A stretch of DNA of 64,000 nucleotides from Terriglobia bacterium (GCA_020073305.1 JAIQFK010000030.1:26508-90507), one strand, 5' to 3'; shown: positions 41,763-51,240, counted from the first letter of the stretch. Made by a program: numbers and translations. The notes: generated from the letters alone by a model not told the origin.

Positions 41763-43433
41763 TTGGCAAATAAACTGCGCGTGATCCCGCTCGGCGGTCT
41801 GGGCGAGTTCGGGATGCACATGATGGCGCTCCGCTATGGAGATGACATCATCGTCATTGACTCGGGAATGATGTTCCCGGAGGATGAACTGCTCGGCGTC
41901 GACCTAGTCACGCCTGATCTCACCTATCTGCGCGACAACCGCGAGCACGTCCGCGCCCTGATTCTCACCCACGGCCACGAAGATCATATCGGGGCCGTGC
42001 CGTTCTTCCTGACCGAATTGAGCGTCCCGGTCTATGGAACGGCATTTACGCTGGCGCTGGTGGAGCGCCGCCTGGAGGAGTACGACCTTCCCGAAGAGGT
42101 GGACCTCCACACGATTACGCCGCGGCAGATGCTGGAAATCGGCCCATTCAAGATCGAGTTCATCCATGTGACGCACTCCATTGTGAGCGCGGTGGCGCTG
42201 GCGATTACGACGCCGGTCGGCGTGGTGATTCACACGGGCGATTTCAAGGTCGATCCCACTCCCACCGATAACGAGCTGTTCGATTTGCACACGCTGGCGG
42301 ACTACGGAAAGCGCGGCGTGCTGCTGCTCATGTCGGACTCGACCAACGCGGACCGATTGGGGTACTCCGAGTCCGAGCGCGCCGTGCGCCCGCGCCTCGA
42401 GGACATCTTCAACCGGGCGGAGCGGCGCATTCTCATCTCATGCTTCAGCTCGTCGATCCATCGCATCCAGCAGATCCTGGACATCTCCGAAGAGTTCGGG
42501 CGGAAGGTGGCCATCGTGGGGCGAAGCATGACCTCGGTTTCCGAGATCGCGCACTCACTGGGCCTGCTGACGATTCCCGACGGCGTTCTGATTCGCCCGC
42601 AGGACGCCATGGATGCGGCGCCATCCAAGGTTACGGTGCTGATTTCGGGCACGCAGGGCGAACCGATGTCGGCGCTCTCGCGGGTGGCGGTGGACAATCA
42701 CAAGCACATCTCGGCCGAGCGCGGCGATACGGTGGTATTGAGCTCGCGCATTATTCCCGGCAACGAGAAACTGATCTACCGCATGGTGGATCACCTGGCG
42801 CGCCGCGGCGCCGATGTAATGTACGGAAGCATGAATCCGCCGCTGCATGTGTCCGGCCACGCGAGCGTGGAAGAATTGCGGCTGGTGCTGAACCTGGTGC
42901 GGCCGCGTTATTTTGTGCCCATCCACGGCGAATACCGGCAGATGGATAAACACGCACGGCTGGCCGAGCACTTGCGGCACTCGGGGATGGAAGAGACGTT
43001 CGTGATGACGACGGGAGACACTCTCGAAATCGATCAGCATGGCGCCAGGCGCGGCGAGCGCGTGCCGGTGGGCCGCGTGTGCATCGATTCGGGCTCGGTG
43101 GACGAGGTGGTGGAGGACGTGGTCATCCGCGACCGAAGGCATCTTTCCGAAGACGGCATCGTGCTGCCGATCATCGCCATCAGCAAGCATACAGGGCGCA
43201 TCGAGGGCATTCCGGAACTGGTGAGCCGCGGATTCACCGGTGCGGAGAACGGAGCGTCGGAACTCATGCAGGCGGCGCGGCAGGTGGTGCAGCGGACGCT
43301 CGAAACTTCGAATCCGGAAGAGATGACGGACTGGGGCGTCATGAAAGAGAAGATCCGCGCGGATTTGAAGCGCTACATCCAGAAGCAGACCTCGCGCAGG
43401 CCGCTGATTATGCCGGTGATTTTAGAGATTTAG
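41763..43433 (+). CDS. rnj: ribonuclease J
   Basis: The 556-residue protein is a beta-CASP metallo-beta-lactamase ribonuclease. The N-terminal part reads LRVIPLGGLGEFGMHMMALRYGDDIIVIDSG; the metal motif is THGHEDHIGA near residues 70-80. Further ligands lie in HSIVSAVALAI and HTGDFKVD. The beta-CASP insertion contains SDSTNADRLG and GRSMTSVSEIA, and the HVSGHAS and PIHGEYR motifs close the active site. RNase J performs 5'-3' exo- and endonucleolytic mRNA decay and rRNA maturation. The start is a TTG at 41763, the only start aligned with the normal N-terminus, with AGGA upstream. The promoter-terminator block upstream suggests transcriptional control of its own leader. Confidence 0.96.
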   Translation: MANKLRVIPLGGLGEFGMHMMALRYGDDIIVIDSGMMFPEDELLGVDLVTPDLTYLRDNREHVRALILTHGHEDHIGAVPFFLTELSVPVYGTAFTLALVERRLEEYDLPEEVDLHTITPRQMLEIGPFKIEFIHVTHSIVSAVALAITTPVGVVIHTGDFKVDPTPTDNELFDLHTLADYGKRGVLLLMSDSTNADRLGYSESERAVRPRLEDIFNRAERRILISCFSSSIHRIQQILDISEEFGRKVAIVGRSMTSVSEIAHSLGLLTIPDGVLIRPQDAMDAAPSKVTVLISGTQGEPMSALSRVAVDNHKHISAERGDTVVLSSRIIPGNEKLIYRMVDHLARRGADVMYGSMNPPLHVSGHASVEELRLVLNLVRPRYFVPIHGEYRQMDKHARLAEHLRHSGMEETFVMTTGDTLEIDQHGARRGERVPVGRVCIDSGSVDEVVEDVVIRDRRHLSEDGIVLPIIAISKHTGRIEGIPELVSRGFTGAENGASELMQAARQVVQRTLETSNPEEMTDWGVMKEKIRADLKRYIQKQTSRRPLIMPVILEI

Positions 43434-43569
43434 AGTGGGGTAGCGGGAACGCTAGAATGGAGCAGCGCTGAGCGGGGATGCAGCGCACTCTTCGGATCCC
43501 GAGAAATGATTCTGGCGCGGACTATCGATTCCGCATCCGCCAGCATAGCTAATCGCTGATTTTGGAGAT

Positions 43570-43714
43570 TTAGCGGCGGTCGTTGGAACGGCGGCTGGGG
43601 ATTTCGACCAGACGCTCGAATTTCTGATCGGTGCGCTTCTGGGCGGCGACGAAGGTCGCGGATGTCAGCCTCCATCGCGCGTCTTTCTTCGGTAGCCCGA
43701 CTCAGCGTCTTCAT
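43570..43714 (-). pseudogene. frameshifted small coiled-coil gene remnant
   Basis: One minus frame gives MKTLSRATEERRAMEADIRDL from an ATG at 43714. A shifted frame continues naturally with TSATFVAAQKRTDQKFERLVEI and ends RRSNDRR before a stop at 43570. Together they resemble short coiled-coil proteins of the type ...LATFVAAQKRTDQ..., with one frameshift near 43655. The remaining DNA of this gap (43434-43569 and 43715-44033) holds no supported gene. Confidence 0.4.
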
Positions 43715-44033
43715 TTCCGTAACAACTAACGTGCGAAGCCCACCCAGGCTCTTGTCGAACTGCCCTTCATGGTAGCGCGGGCGTAGGATTGCAAAAGCGG
43801 ACAATCTGTCGCGAAACCGGACAGTCGCGGGCGGCGGAAACGGGCTCTGTTGCGGGTTGCCGCTTGATTGCGACAGAATTCCAGAGGCAGCCCTTTGGTC
43901 TGAACCAGATACGCGGAAGAGAAAATCCGGAATCGTGCCCGAGTTCGCGGGTCGATGGCGACTGGTGTGCAACTGCGTATCTCTGAACTGCATTTATCGC
44001 GCCGTTGCTGAACGACGCAGGACGCTAACAACC

Positions 44034-45938
44034 ATGAGATACTCCCGCAACCTCTCGATGGCCGTCTCGATCACGCTGGTCTTATCCAGCTTTGTCCAGG
44101 CCTCAGAGATCACGATTGAGCAGCCCAAGCCACTGCCGGTGGTGGGGCCTCTGTTCCGGCCGTTCCACTGGGAACGCCGCATCGTTCCACCGGCAACCTT
44201 TTCGAACACGCCGCGGTTGGAGTCGCTGGTGCGCGGAGGCAGCCTGTATCTGTCCGTTCAGGATGTCATCGCCCTGGTGCTCGAAAACAATATCGACATC
44301 GCGATCCAGCGTTATGGGCCGGTTCTGGCGCGAGAGGTTTTGCGGCGAACATCGGGCGGCGGCCTTCTGCGTAGCGTGGGCACACCGATCTACCCGGGAC
44401 CGGTGAGCGTCAGCACGCTGGGAGTGAGCGTGAGCGCCGTCGGCCTGGCGGAGAGCGGGTCCGGTGTGAGCTCGGGCGGCGGAATCGTCGTAGGATATGG
44501 CACTCCGCCTCCGAATCTGGATCCTTATCTGTTCGCGTTCGGCAATTTTCAACACAGCACCGCGGCGCAGAGCAACGTGGTCCTGGTCGGGGTTCCCTCG
44601 CTTCTGAACGACAGCAGGACTTTCCAGTTCGGCTACGGACAGACGTTTGCCACGGGAACCAGCGCGCAGCTTACGTACGGGAGTTACCAGAGCTCGCTCA
44701 ACAGCCCGGTGTTTGTCCTGAACCCTTACACGCAAGGCTTCCTGGATCTTTTCATCACGCAAAACCTGCTGCAGGGCTTCGGAATTGCCGTCAACAATCG
44801 CAACATCCGAGTGGCCAAGAACAATATGCAAGTCACCGACCTGCAGGTGAAACGCCAGGTGATTACCACGATCTCGGCGGCCCTGAATCTTTACTGGGAC
44901 CTGGTGAGCTTCAACGAAGATCTGCGCATTAAGGGGCAGGCGCTTGAGACCGCACAGAAGCTGTATGAAGACAACAAGAAGCAGGTAGCGATTGGAACCC
45001 TGTCGGCCATCGAAATCACGCGCGCGGCGGCGGAAGTTTCGTCGTCCAAGGAGAATCTCCTGATTGCGCAAACCAACGTGGCGCAGCAGGAGACGGTGCT
45101 GAAGAACGCGCTGAGCCGGAATGGGGTGGCCAGCCCGTGGCTGGATGATGTGCACATTGTGACGCTGGACCGCATTCAAGTTCCGGAGAAAGAGGATCTC
45201 AAACCGAATGCGGAACTGGTGGAGCAAGCGCTCGCCAAGCGGCCGGAACTGGAGCAGACGCGGATCAACATACAGAGCACGCTGATCAACCTCGCAGGCA
45301 GCAAGAACGCCCTGTTGCCCACACTGCAGGCTTTCGCCGACTTCACGAACAATGCCTTGACCGGAAGTGCGAACGCGTTAGCCAACGGCGCGAACATCCC
45401 CGACCCATTCGTAGTGGGCGGGTATGGAAATCTTCTGGGCCAGATCTTCCGCCGGAATTATCCCAATTACGCCGTGGGTTTCTCGCTGAACATTGCGTTC
45501 CGGAACCGAGCCGCCCAGGCGGACTACGTGGCCGACCAGCTCGCCTTGCGGCAGGCCGAGCTTCAGATGCAGAGAAGCATCAGCCAGGTTCGCGTGGATG
45601 TGAAAAACGCGGTCATCGGTTTGCAGCAAGCGCGGGTGCGCTACGAGACCGCTGTCGCCACGCGAGTGCTGGCGCAGCAGACGCTGGATGCGGAGCGCAA
45701 GAAGTTTCAATTCGGCACGTCGAGCATCCCGCTGGTGGTACAAGCGCAGCGGGATCTGAACAACGACCAAAGCGCGGAAGTGCAGTCGATGGCCAATTAC
45801 ACGCATGCGAGGATTGCCTATGACGAGGCAGTAGGGCAAACGCTGGAACAGTACGGGATTTCAATGGAGGAGGCGAAGACGGGGCAAGTCGCCCGGGCAT
45901 CGTCGATACCGGACTCTGTTCGGAATGAGAAGAAGTGA
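44034..45938 (+). CDS. TolC-family outer-membrane efflux protein, first of a tandem pair
   Basis: The 634-residue protein has a signal peptide from the ATG at 44034 (MRYSRNLSMAVSITLVLSSF). Its two outer-membrane-efflux repeats start with LYLSVQDVIALVLENNIDIAIQRYGP and with the second helical half beginning near PELEQTRINIQSTLINLAGSKNALLPTLQAFADF. Between the first helix and the first beta segment lies a Gly/Ser-rich insertion of about 70 residues (SAVGLAESGSGVSSGGG). TolC proteins form trimeric channels across the outer membrane and periplasm. No periplasmic adaptor or inner-membrane pump gene is adjacent. The next gene is a paralogue 13 bp downstream, so both are probably co-transcribed. Confidence 0.9.
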   Translation: MRYSRNLSMAVSITLVLSSFVQASEITIEQPKPLPVVGPLFRPFHWERRIVPPATFSNTPRLESLVRGGSLYLSVQDVIALVLENNIDIAIQRYGPVLAREVLRRTSGGGLLRSVGTPIYPGPVSVSTLGVSVSAVGLAESGSGVSSGGGIVVGYGTPPPNLDPYLFAFGNFQHSTAAQSNVVLVGVPSLLNDSRTFQFGYGQTFATGTSAQLTYGSYQSSLNSPVFVLNPYTQGFLDLFITQNLLQGFGIAVNNRNIRVAKNNMQVTDLQVKRQVITTISAALNLYWDLVSFNEDLRIKGQALETAQKLYEDNKKQVAIGTLSAIEITRAAAEVSSSKENLLIAQTNVAQQETVLKNALSRNGVASPWLDDVHIVTLDRIQVPEKEDLKPNAELVEQALAKRPELEQTRINIQSTLINLAGSKNALLPTLQAFADFTNNALTGSANALANGANIPDPFVVGGYGNLLGQIFRRNYPNYAVGFSLNIAFRNRAAQADYVADQLALRQAELQMQRSISQVRVDVKNAVIGLQQARVRYETAVATRVLAQQTLDAERKKFQFGTSSIPLVVQAQRDLNNDQSAEVQSMANYTHARIAYDEAVGQTLEQYGISMEEAKTGQVARASSIPDSVRNEKK

Positions 45939-45951
45939 TCAGGAGCCAGAA

Positions 45952-47808
45952 ATGAAGCGCCAAAAAACATTCGCGGTGTTGGTGGCCTGGAGTCTCCTGA
46001 TTTCCCAGGCAGGCGCCCAAGAATCGTTGCTGGTAGAGAAGCCCAAAGCTCCGGTGGTTGTGCGGCCGTACAAGGCGCCAACGATTCCCCCAGTGCGCTT
46101 AAAGAACTCGGACCGGCTGCGCGGCCTGATTCGAGCCGGCAGACTTTATCTTACGGTGCAAGACGCTCTTGCCCTGGCGATCGAGAATAACCTCGATCTG
46201 GAAGTCGACCGGTACGGGCCCATCCTCGCCGCGTGGCAACTGGAACGGCAGGAGGCCGGTGGTCCGCTTCGCGGCGTGACCGGGGGCAACACGCTGGTGA
46301 ACCAGGCCACCAGTGGACAAGGCATCGCCGGCAGCCAGTTGAGCGCCGGCCTCGGCGGGAGCGGAGGCGGCAGCAGCAGTGGTGGCGCCGGCGCGGCGAC
46401 GGTTTCGCAGATTGGGCCGATCACTCCCAACCTCGATCCCGTTCTCCAGAACGCGACGGCCTTTTCGCATACCACCACGCCGCAGCCCAATACGATCCAG
46501 AGCCAGACGCCCGCGCTGGTGGGTACCCGGCACATCTACGACACGGTTGTCCAGGAGGGCCTGCTGACGGGGGGCTTCGTGCAGGTGTCGGCCAACGAAT
46601 CGTACCTGAAAGAGAACACGCCGACCGACTTCCTCAATCCCTCCGTCGCGCCCGTGGTTCAGGTCTTCATCCGCCACAATTTCCTGCAAGGTTTCGGTGT
46701 GGGCGTGAACAGCCGGTTCATTCATGTGGCTGAAAAGAACGTGGACCTGGCCGAGGAGACGTTCCGGTCGCAGTTGCTCAACCTGGTGGCGAGCGTGCTG
46801 AATCTCTACTGGGACCTGGTCAGCGATGACGAGGCCGTGAAGGCGAGGGAGCGCTCCTTAGCCGTGGCGCAGAAGTTCTACAACGATACCAAGCGGCAAA
46901 TCGAACTCAGCGCGCTGGCGAGAGTGGACATGTACCGGGCACAGGCCGAGCTAACGACGCGGCAGCAGGAACTGGCGATTGCTCAGTCGACGGTGCATCA
47001 GCAGGAGAACCTGCTGAAGAACGCTCTGAGCCGGAATGGATTGGAAGATCCGCTCGTCGACCAGGCGGAGATCGTGCCGCTTGACCACATTGAAGTTCCC
47101 GAGCGGGACGAATTGCCGGCGTTGCGGGAGCTGGTGGCCCGGGCGCTGGCGAAGAGGCCGGACATAGCGCTGGGAAAGATCAACCAGGAGACGGCGGAGA
47201 TCTCGGCGCGGGGAACCGCTAGTGGCGTGTTGCCGATCCTGCAAGGGCTGGGTGCGCTCTCCGAGAGCGGCTTGTCCGGCACGGCCAGCCCTCAATCCGG
47301 GATCACGGCGGATCCCTATTACGTGGGCGGCCTGGGGAATGCGTTGGGACAGGTCTTTCGCAATAATTTCCCGAACCGGCGAGCTGCCGTGCTGTTCGAG
47401 ACCCTGTTCCATAATCGCGTCGCGCAAGGGGATTATGGGATTGACCAGTTGCAGTTGCGGCAGAACGAGCTGGTCACGCGGCGAAGCCTCAATCAGCTCG
47501 TGGTGGACATTTCGAACCAGGTGATCGCGCTGCGCCAAGCCCGCGCGAGGTACTCCACGGCTGTGGATACGCGAGTCCTGAACGAGCAGTTGCTCGGGAA
47601 GGAGCAGCGAAAGTTCTCGCTGGGCGCCTCGACCATCAACGATCTGGTGGTGGTGCAGCGCAGTCTGGCGGCGGCGCGGGCGGCTGAGGTTGGCGCACTG
47701 GCTTCGTACAGCCGTGCGCGCGTATCACTGGATCAGGTATTGGGAGAAACGCTGGAGAGGAACAATGTTTCTGTGAGCGGAGCGTTGGAGGGAAGGGTAG
47801 GGAAGTGA
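45952..47808 (+). CDS. TolC-family outer-membrane efflux protein, second of a tandem pair
   Basis: The 618-residue paralogue begins at the ATG 45952 behind a good AGGAG ribosome-binding site, with signal peptide MKRQKTFAVLVAWSLLISQAG. It shares the landmarks of its neighbour: GRLYLTVQDALALAIENNLDLEVDRYGPI, VLNLYWDLVSDDEAVK, LLKNALSRNG and RPDIALGKINQ. It has its own Gly/Ser-rich insertion (GLGGSGGGSSSGGAG) at the same place. The two proteins have diverged considerably outside these blocks, so the duplication is old. Two outer-membrane channels in a row without a pump suggest hetero-oligomers or use by several distant pumps. Confidence 0.9.
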   Translation: MKRQKTFAVLVAWSLLISQAGAQESLLVEKPKAPVVVRPYKAPTIPPVRLKNSDRLRGLIRAGRLYLTVQDALALAIENNLDLEVDRYGPILAAWQLERQEAGGPLRGVTGGNTLVNQATSGQGIAGSQLSAGLGGSGGGSSSGGAGAATVSQIGPITPNLDPVLQNATAFSHTTTPQPNTIQSQTPALVGTRHIYDTVVQEGLLTGGFVQVSANESYLKENTPTDFLNPSVAPVVQVFIRHNFLQGFGVGVNSRFIHVAEKNVDLAEETFRSQLLNLVASVLNLYWDLVSDDEAVKARERSLAVAQKFYNDTKRQIELSALARVDMYRAQAELTTRQQELAIAQSTVHQQENLLKNALSRNGLEDPLVDQAEIVPLDHIEVPERDELPALRELVARALAKRPDIALGKINQETAEISARGTASGVLPILQGLGALSESGLSGTASPQSGITADPYYVGGLGNALGQVFRNNFPNRRAAVLFETLFHNRVAQGDYGIDQLQLRQNELVTRRSLNQLVVDISNQVIALRQARARYSTAVDTRVLNEQLLGKEQRKFSLGASTINDLVVVQRSLAAARAAEVGALASYSRARVSLDQVLGETLERNNVSVSGALEGRVGK

Positions 47809-47866
47809 GGCGCGCCAGGGCCGCGCAGTTTGAGCGCCACGAGCGCCCTCGCGAATCTGGCGGTGG

Positions 47867-48607
47867 TTACATGTACATGCCGCCGTTGACGTTGAGCACC
47901 TGGCCGGTGATGTAGCCGGCTTCCTCGCTGGCGAGAAATTTCACGGCGGCGGCGACGTCCTGGGGAGTGCCGAGGCGCTTGAGCGGGATGCCGGCGAGCA
48001 CTTTGTCTTTCAAGTCCGGAGCCAGTCCCTGTGTCATGTCGGTGTCTATGAAGCCGGGCGCGACCGCATTCACGGTGATGCCGCGGGAGGCCATCTCCTG
48101 CGCGAGCGATTTTGTGAGCCCGATCAAACCGGCCTTGGATGCCGCGTAGTTGGCCTGGCCGGCATTGCCCGCCTCGCCCACGACCGACGTGATGTTCACG
48201 ATGCGGCCCCAGCGCTCGCGCATCATGCTCAGCAGCACCTGCTGGGTGGCGACGAAAGCGCCGGTGAGATTGGTAGCGAGAACGGCGTCCCAATCTTCCT
48301 GCTTCATGCGGACGGCGAGGCCGTCTTTGGTGATGGCTGCGTTGTTGACCAAAATATCGATGCGGCCGAATTCTTTGGAGGCCTTGGAAAACGCCGCACG
48401 GATGGAATCGGTGGCGCTGAGATCCATGGGCACGACGAACGGGTCACCGCCGGATGAGCGGACCTCGGCGGCAACTTGTTCCAGCTTATCGACCTGCCGG
48501 GCGGCCAGCACGACGCGCGCTCCCGCCGAGGAGAGTGCGAGCGCGCAGGCTCGTCCGATGCCCCGGCTGGCGCCGGTCACAAACGCGATCCTGTTTTGCA
48601 TCGACAT
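47867..48607 (-). CDS. fabG: 3-oxoacyl-[acyl-carrier-protein] reductase
   Basis: The 246-residue SDR has the cofactor motif TGASRGIGRACALAL (residues 11-25), NNAAIT, the catalytic Ser in NITSVVGEAGNAGQ and YAASKAG, and the FabG-typical ending NVNGGMYM. This is the NADPH-dependent second step of the fatty-acid elongation cycle in the cytoplasm. No other fab genes are adjacent, so an SDR with another substrate cannot be excluded, but length and motifs fit FabG well. It is convergent with the TolC pair and divergent from the ABC transporter genes. Confidence 0.9.
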   Translation of the reverse strand: MSMQNRIAFVTGASRGIGRACALALSSAGARVVLAARQVDKLEQVAAEVRSSGGDPFVVPMDLSATDSIRAAFSKASKEFGRIDILVNNAAITKDGLAVRMKQEDWDAVLATNLTGAFVATQQVLLSMMRERWGRIVNITSVVGEAGNAGQANYAASKAGLIGLTKSLAQEMASRGITVNAVAPGFIDTDMTQGLAPDLKDKVLAGIPLKRLGTPQDVAAAVKFLASEEAGYITGQVLNVNGGMYM

Positions 48608-48660
48608 GGCGAAGTGCCATCATAATAGAAGTAGATCAATCGCGTATAGCGTCCTGTTAT

Positions 48661-48679
48661 CCGAAACCACGGGTTTCGG
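48661..48679. promoter_or_regulatory. perfect 8-bp inverted repeat in the fabG / ABC divergent region
   Basis: CCGAAACC (48661-48668) and GGTTTCGG (48672-48679) flank three bases. The palindrome lies 54 bp before fabG and 93 bp before the ABC ATPase gene, a position suitable for an operator acting on either gene. No binding protein is implied by the sequence. Confidence 0.3.
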
Positions 48680-48707
48680 TGTCTAAATCCTAGAGCCCCA
48701 AGAGGCC

Positions 48708-48753
48708 GGCGCCGCGGGGATACCGCCGACGCGGAGACACGGCGCCGCGGGGA
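48708..48753. repeat. short GC-rich direct repeat before the ABC ATPase gene
   Basis: GGCGCCGCGGGGA occurs at 48708-48720 and again at 48741-48753, with related GACACGGCG units between and after. It is local slippage-type repetition in the leader of the ABC operon. Confidence 0.6.
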
Positions 48754-48771
48754 CACGGCGAGGGGAGACCG

Positions 48772-49539
48772 ATGCTCGAGATCCGGAATGTCACGAAATC
48801 CTACGGCCGGCTCACGGCCGTGAACAACGTCAGCTTCACCGTGCGGCCACACGAGGTGTGCGGGTATCTGGGGCCCAACGGCTCCGGCAAGAGCACCACG
48901 ATCAAGATCATTACCGGAATGCTGGAGCCGACAGCGGGAACGGTCCTCTACCGCGGGCAAGACATCCGGGAAGACCTGATCGCGTACAAATCCCTGCTGG
49001 GCTACGTGCCGGAAGAGCCGCACTTGTATTCGTATCTAACCGGTTGGGAGTACCTGCAACTGGTGGGGGAGCTACGCTGCCTTCCTTCCGAGGCGCTGGA
49101 GCGCAAGATCGGCCGCATGCTCAGCCTGTTCCTGCTGGAAGATTACAAATACGCGCCGATTTCCTCCTATTCGAAAGGGATGAAGCAAAAGATCCTAATT
49201 GCGGCGGCGCTTGTTCACAATCCGGAGATCCTCATTCTGGACGAGCCCATCTCGGGGCTGGACATCACGGCGGGACTCGTCTTCCGCGAACTGGTGTCGC
49301 GCCTGGCCGGCGAGGGCAAGATTATTCTGTGCAGCTCCCACGAATTGAGTCTGGTCGAAAACGTCTGTTCGGATGTGGTGATCCTGCATCGCGGGCGAGT
49401 GGTGGGACGCGGTTCGATCGAGGAACTGCGGCAGTTGCGGAACCAGCCTTCGCTCGAAGCGGTGTTTTCCGATTTGGTGGCTTCGGATAACATCGAAAGC
49501 GTGGCTCGACAGATGTTCGAACTGGTGATGGAGACATGA
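48772..49539 (+). CDS. ABC transporter ATP-binding protein
   Basis: A 255-residue ABC ATPase with Walker A GPNGSGKST (about residues 35-43), signature YSKGMKQKI, Walker B ILILDEPISGLD and the switch His in CSSHEL. The signature motif is YSKGM rather than LSGGQ, as often seen in ABC-2-type exporters. It energises the permease encoded immediately downstream; its stop overlaps the permease start by 4 bp (ATGA), implying translational coupling. Substrate unknown. Confidence 0.93.
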   Translation: MLEIRNVTKSYGRLTAVNNVSFTVRPHEVCGYLGPNGSGKSTTIKIITGMLEPTAGTVLYRGQDIREDLIAYKSLLGYVPEEPHLYSYLTGWEYLQLVGELRCLPSEALERKIGRMLSLFLLEDYKYAPISSYSKGMKQKILIAAALVHNPEILILDEPISGLDITAGLVFRELVSRLAGEGKIILCSSHELSLVENVCSDVVILHRGRVVGRGSIEELRQLRNQPSLEAVFSDLVASDNIESVARQMFELVMET

Positions 49540-51239
49540 CGTTTCAGGCAGAGAAGGGGCAGTTCGTCCGTCTGACGCGCAATTTCTTTACGCGGTTTTT
49601 CGAAAATGACCTGCTTTCTCCGCAGGCGGATTTCCACGCCACGCTGAGCCAGGCCCTGGGGTTGCTGGCGACACCGGGCTTATTCGTCCCGCTCTTGCTT
49701 TTGCCCCTGCTGATGATGGATGCGGAAGCAGCGCGGAGCTGGAACATCAAGCTGATCTTCGTGTTCTTCTCGATGCTGGTGATGGGGGTGCTTTCGATTC
49801 TCGAGTGGGACGCGCTGATGCTGGACCATCGCGACCAGACCATTCTGATGCCGCTTCCGGTGCGGCCCCGGACCATTTTCGCCGCCAAATTCGCGGCACT
49901 GGCGGTGTTCCTGGTCATCTTCTCGGTGGACGTCAACGCCGGATCGATTCTGTTGCTTCCGCCGCTCGAGACGCAGGGAAACATGGGCGGGCTGGCCAAC
50001 CTGGCGCGCTTCACGGTGGCGCACGCCGCGGGCACGATCGGCGCGAGCGGGTTCACTTTCCTGCTGATTGTCTCGGTGCAGGGAATTCTGATCAATACGT
50101 TCCCGCCGAAATGGTTTCGCCGCATATCGACCGGCATCCAGGTGATTTCGGTTCTCGGCATGCTCGCCGTGCTGTTCTTTTTCCCGGCCATCCTCGAGGA
50201 GATGCCGCGCTGGAAAAGCGAAGGCGCAGCGATGGCGCGGTTTTTTCCGCCGATGTGGTTTGTGGGCGTCAGCGAGGTGCTCGAAGGCACGGCGGACCCG
50301 GCATTCCGCAGTCTGGCGCGCATCGGACTCTGCGGCCTGGGGTTGGCGAGCGCCAGTTCGGTGGCCGCCTACGCGGTGGCTTACGGGCGGTACACACGCG
50401 CTTCGCTCGAGGGAGCCGTTGACGCCAGCGGGGCGACCTCACGCGGGCGCGGAATGGCACTCGGGGCTCTGATCCGCGGCCTGCTGCGAAATCCGCTGGA
50501 GCGCGCGGTCTGCCGCTTCTCGCTGCAGACGATGCTTCGAAGTCCGAAGCACCGGCTGCTCCTGGCGGCTTACACCGGTACGGGGCTGGCGCTGGTGCTG
50601 GAGGAGTCTGTCGCACTTGCGTTGCAGAGCGGACAGGCCTGGAAGCCCGCGCAGGAAGTAGTGATGCTCTCATTGCCACTGGTGATCTCGTTCTTCCTGC
50701 TGTCGGGCATGCGTTTCATTTTCAACATCCCGTCCGAGCTTTCCGCCAATTGGATTTTCCAAGTTACCGAGCGCCGGGAACAGACGGACTATCTCGCGGG
50801 CGCCCGTGCCAGCATGATGCTGCTGGTTGTGGCGCCGGTGGCGGCCGTTGTGGTCATCGTCTATGGTTTCCTGTTCGATCTGGAAACGGCTTTGATTCAC
50901 GCGGCTTACTGTTCGCTACTGTCGCTGCTGCTGGTGGAAGCGCTCGTGTGGCGCCTGGAAAAACTGCCGTTCACATGCTCTTACGTCCCCGGCCGGATTC
51001 CCGTGGTCATGCTTCTGACCGCCTACTGGGTGGCCTTCCTCTTCTATACGCACGTGATGGCGTTTCTCGAACACGAGATGCTGCGGAGCCGGCCCGCAAC
51101 GGTGATTTGCATCAGTGTCTTGTTATCAGCCTGGTGCGGGCTGCGCGCCTATCGAAGGCGTGCGCACGTGAAGAACGCGGCGTTCGTGTTCCACGAGGAG
51201 CCAGAACCTGTGGTCTGTACGCTGAACCTTGGCGGTTAA
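49536..51239 (+). CDS. ABC transporter permease
   Basis: The 567-residue membrane protein has about twelve hydrophobic helices in two groups, separated by a soluble region around residues 290-330 (SGATSRGRGMALGALIRGLLRNPLERAVCRF). Its N-terminus contains LMPLPVRPRTIFAAKFAALAVFL, a motif type seen in ABC-2-like permeases where the gate helix follows a LLPLP turn. It pairs with the ATPase through the 4-bp overlap. No substrate-binding protein or regulator is encoded nearby, which favours an exporter. It is convergent with the aldolase gene, leaving one base between the stops. Confidence 0.85.
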   Translation: MTFQAEKGQFVRLTRNFFTRFFENDLLSPQADFHATLSQALGLLATPGLFVPLLLLPLLMMDAEAARSWNIKLIFVFFSMLVMGVLSILEWDALMLDHRDQTILMPLPVRPRTIFAAKFAALAVFLVIFSVDVNAGSILLLPPLETQGNMGGLANLARFTVAHAAGTIGASGFTFLLIVSVQGILINTFPPKWFRRISTGIQVISVLGMLAVLFFFPAILEEMPRWKSEGAAMARFFPPMWFVGVSEVLEGTADPAFRSLARIGLCGLGLASASSVAAYAVAYGRYTRASLEGAVDASGATSRGRGMALGALIRGLLRNPLERAVCRFSLQTMLRSPKHRLLLAAYTGTGLALVLEESVALALQSGQAWKPAQEVVMLSLPLVISFFLLSGMRFIFNIPSELSANWIFQVTERREQTDYLAGARASMMLLVVAPVAAVVVIVYGFLFDLETALIHAAYCSLLSLLLVEALVWRLEKLPFTCSYVPGRIPVVMLLTAYWVAFLFYTHVMAFLEHEMLRSRPATVICISVLLSAWCGLRAYRRRAHVKNAAFVFHEEPEPVVCTLNLGG

Positions 51240-51240
51240 G

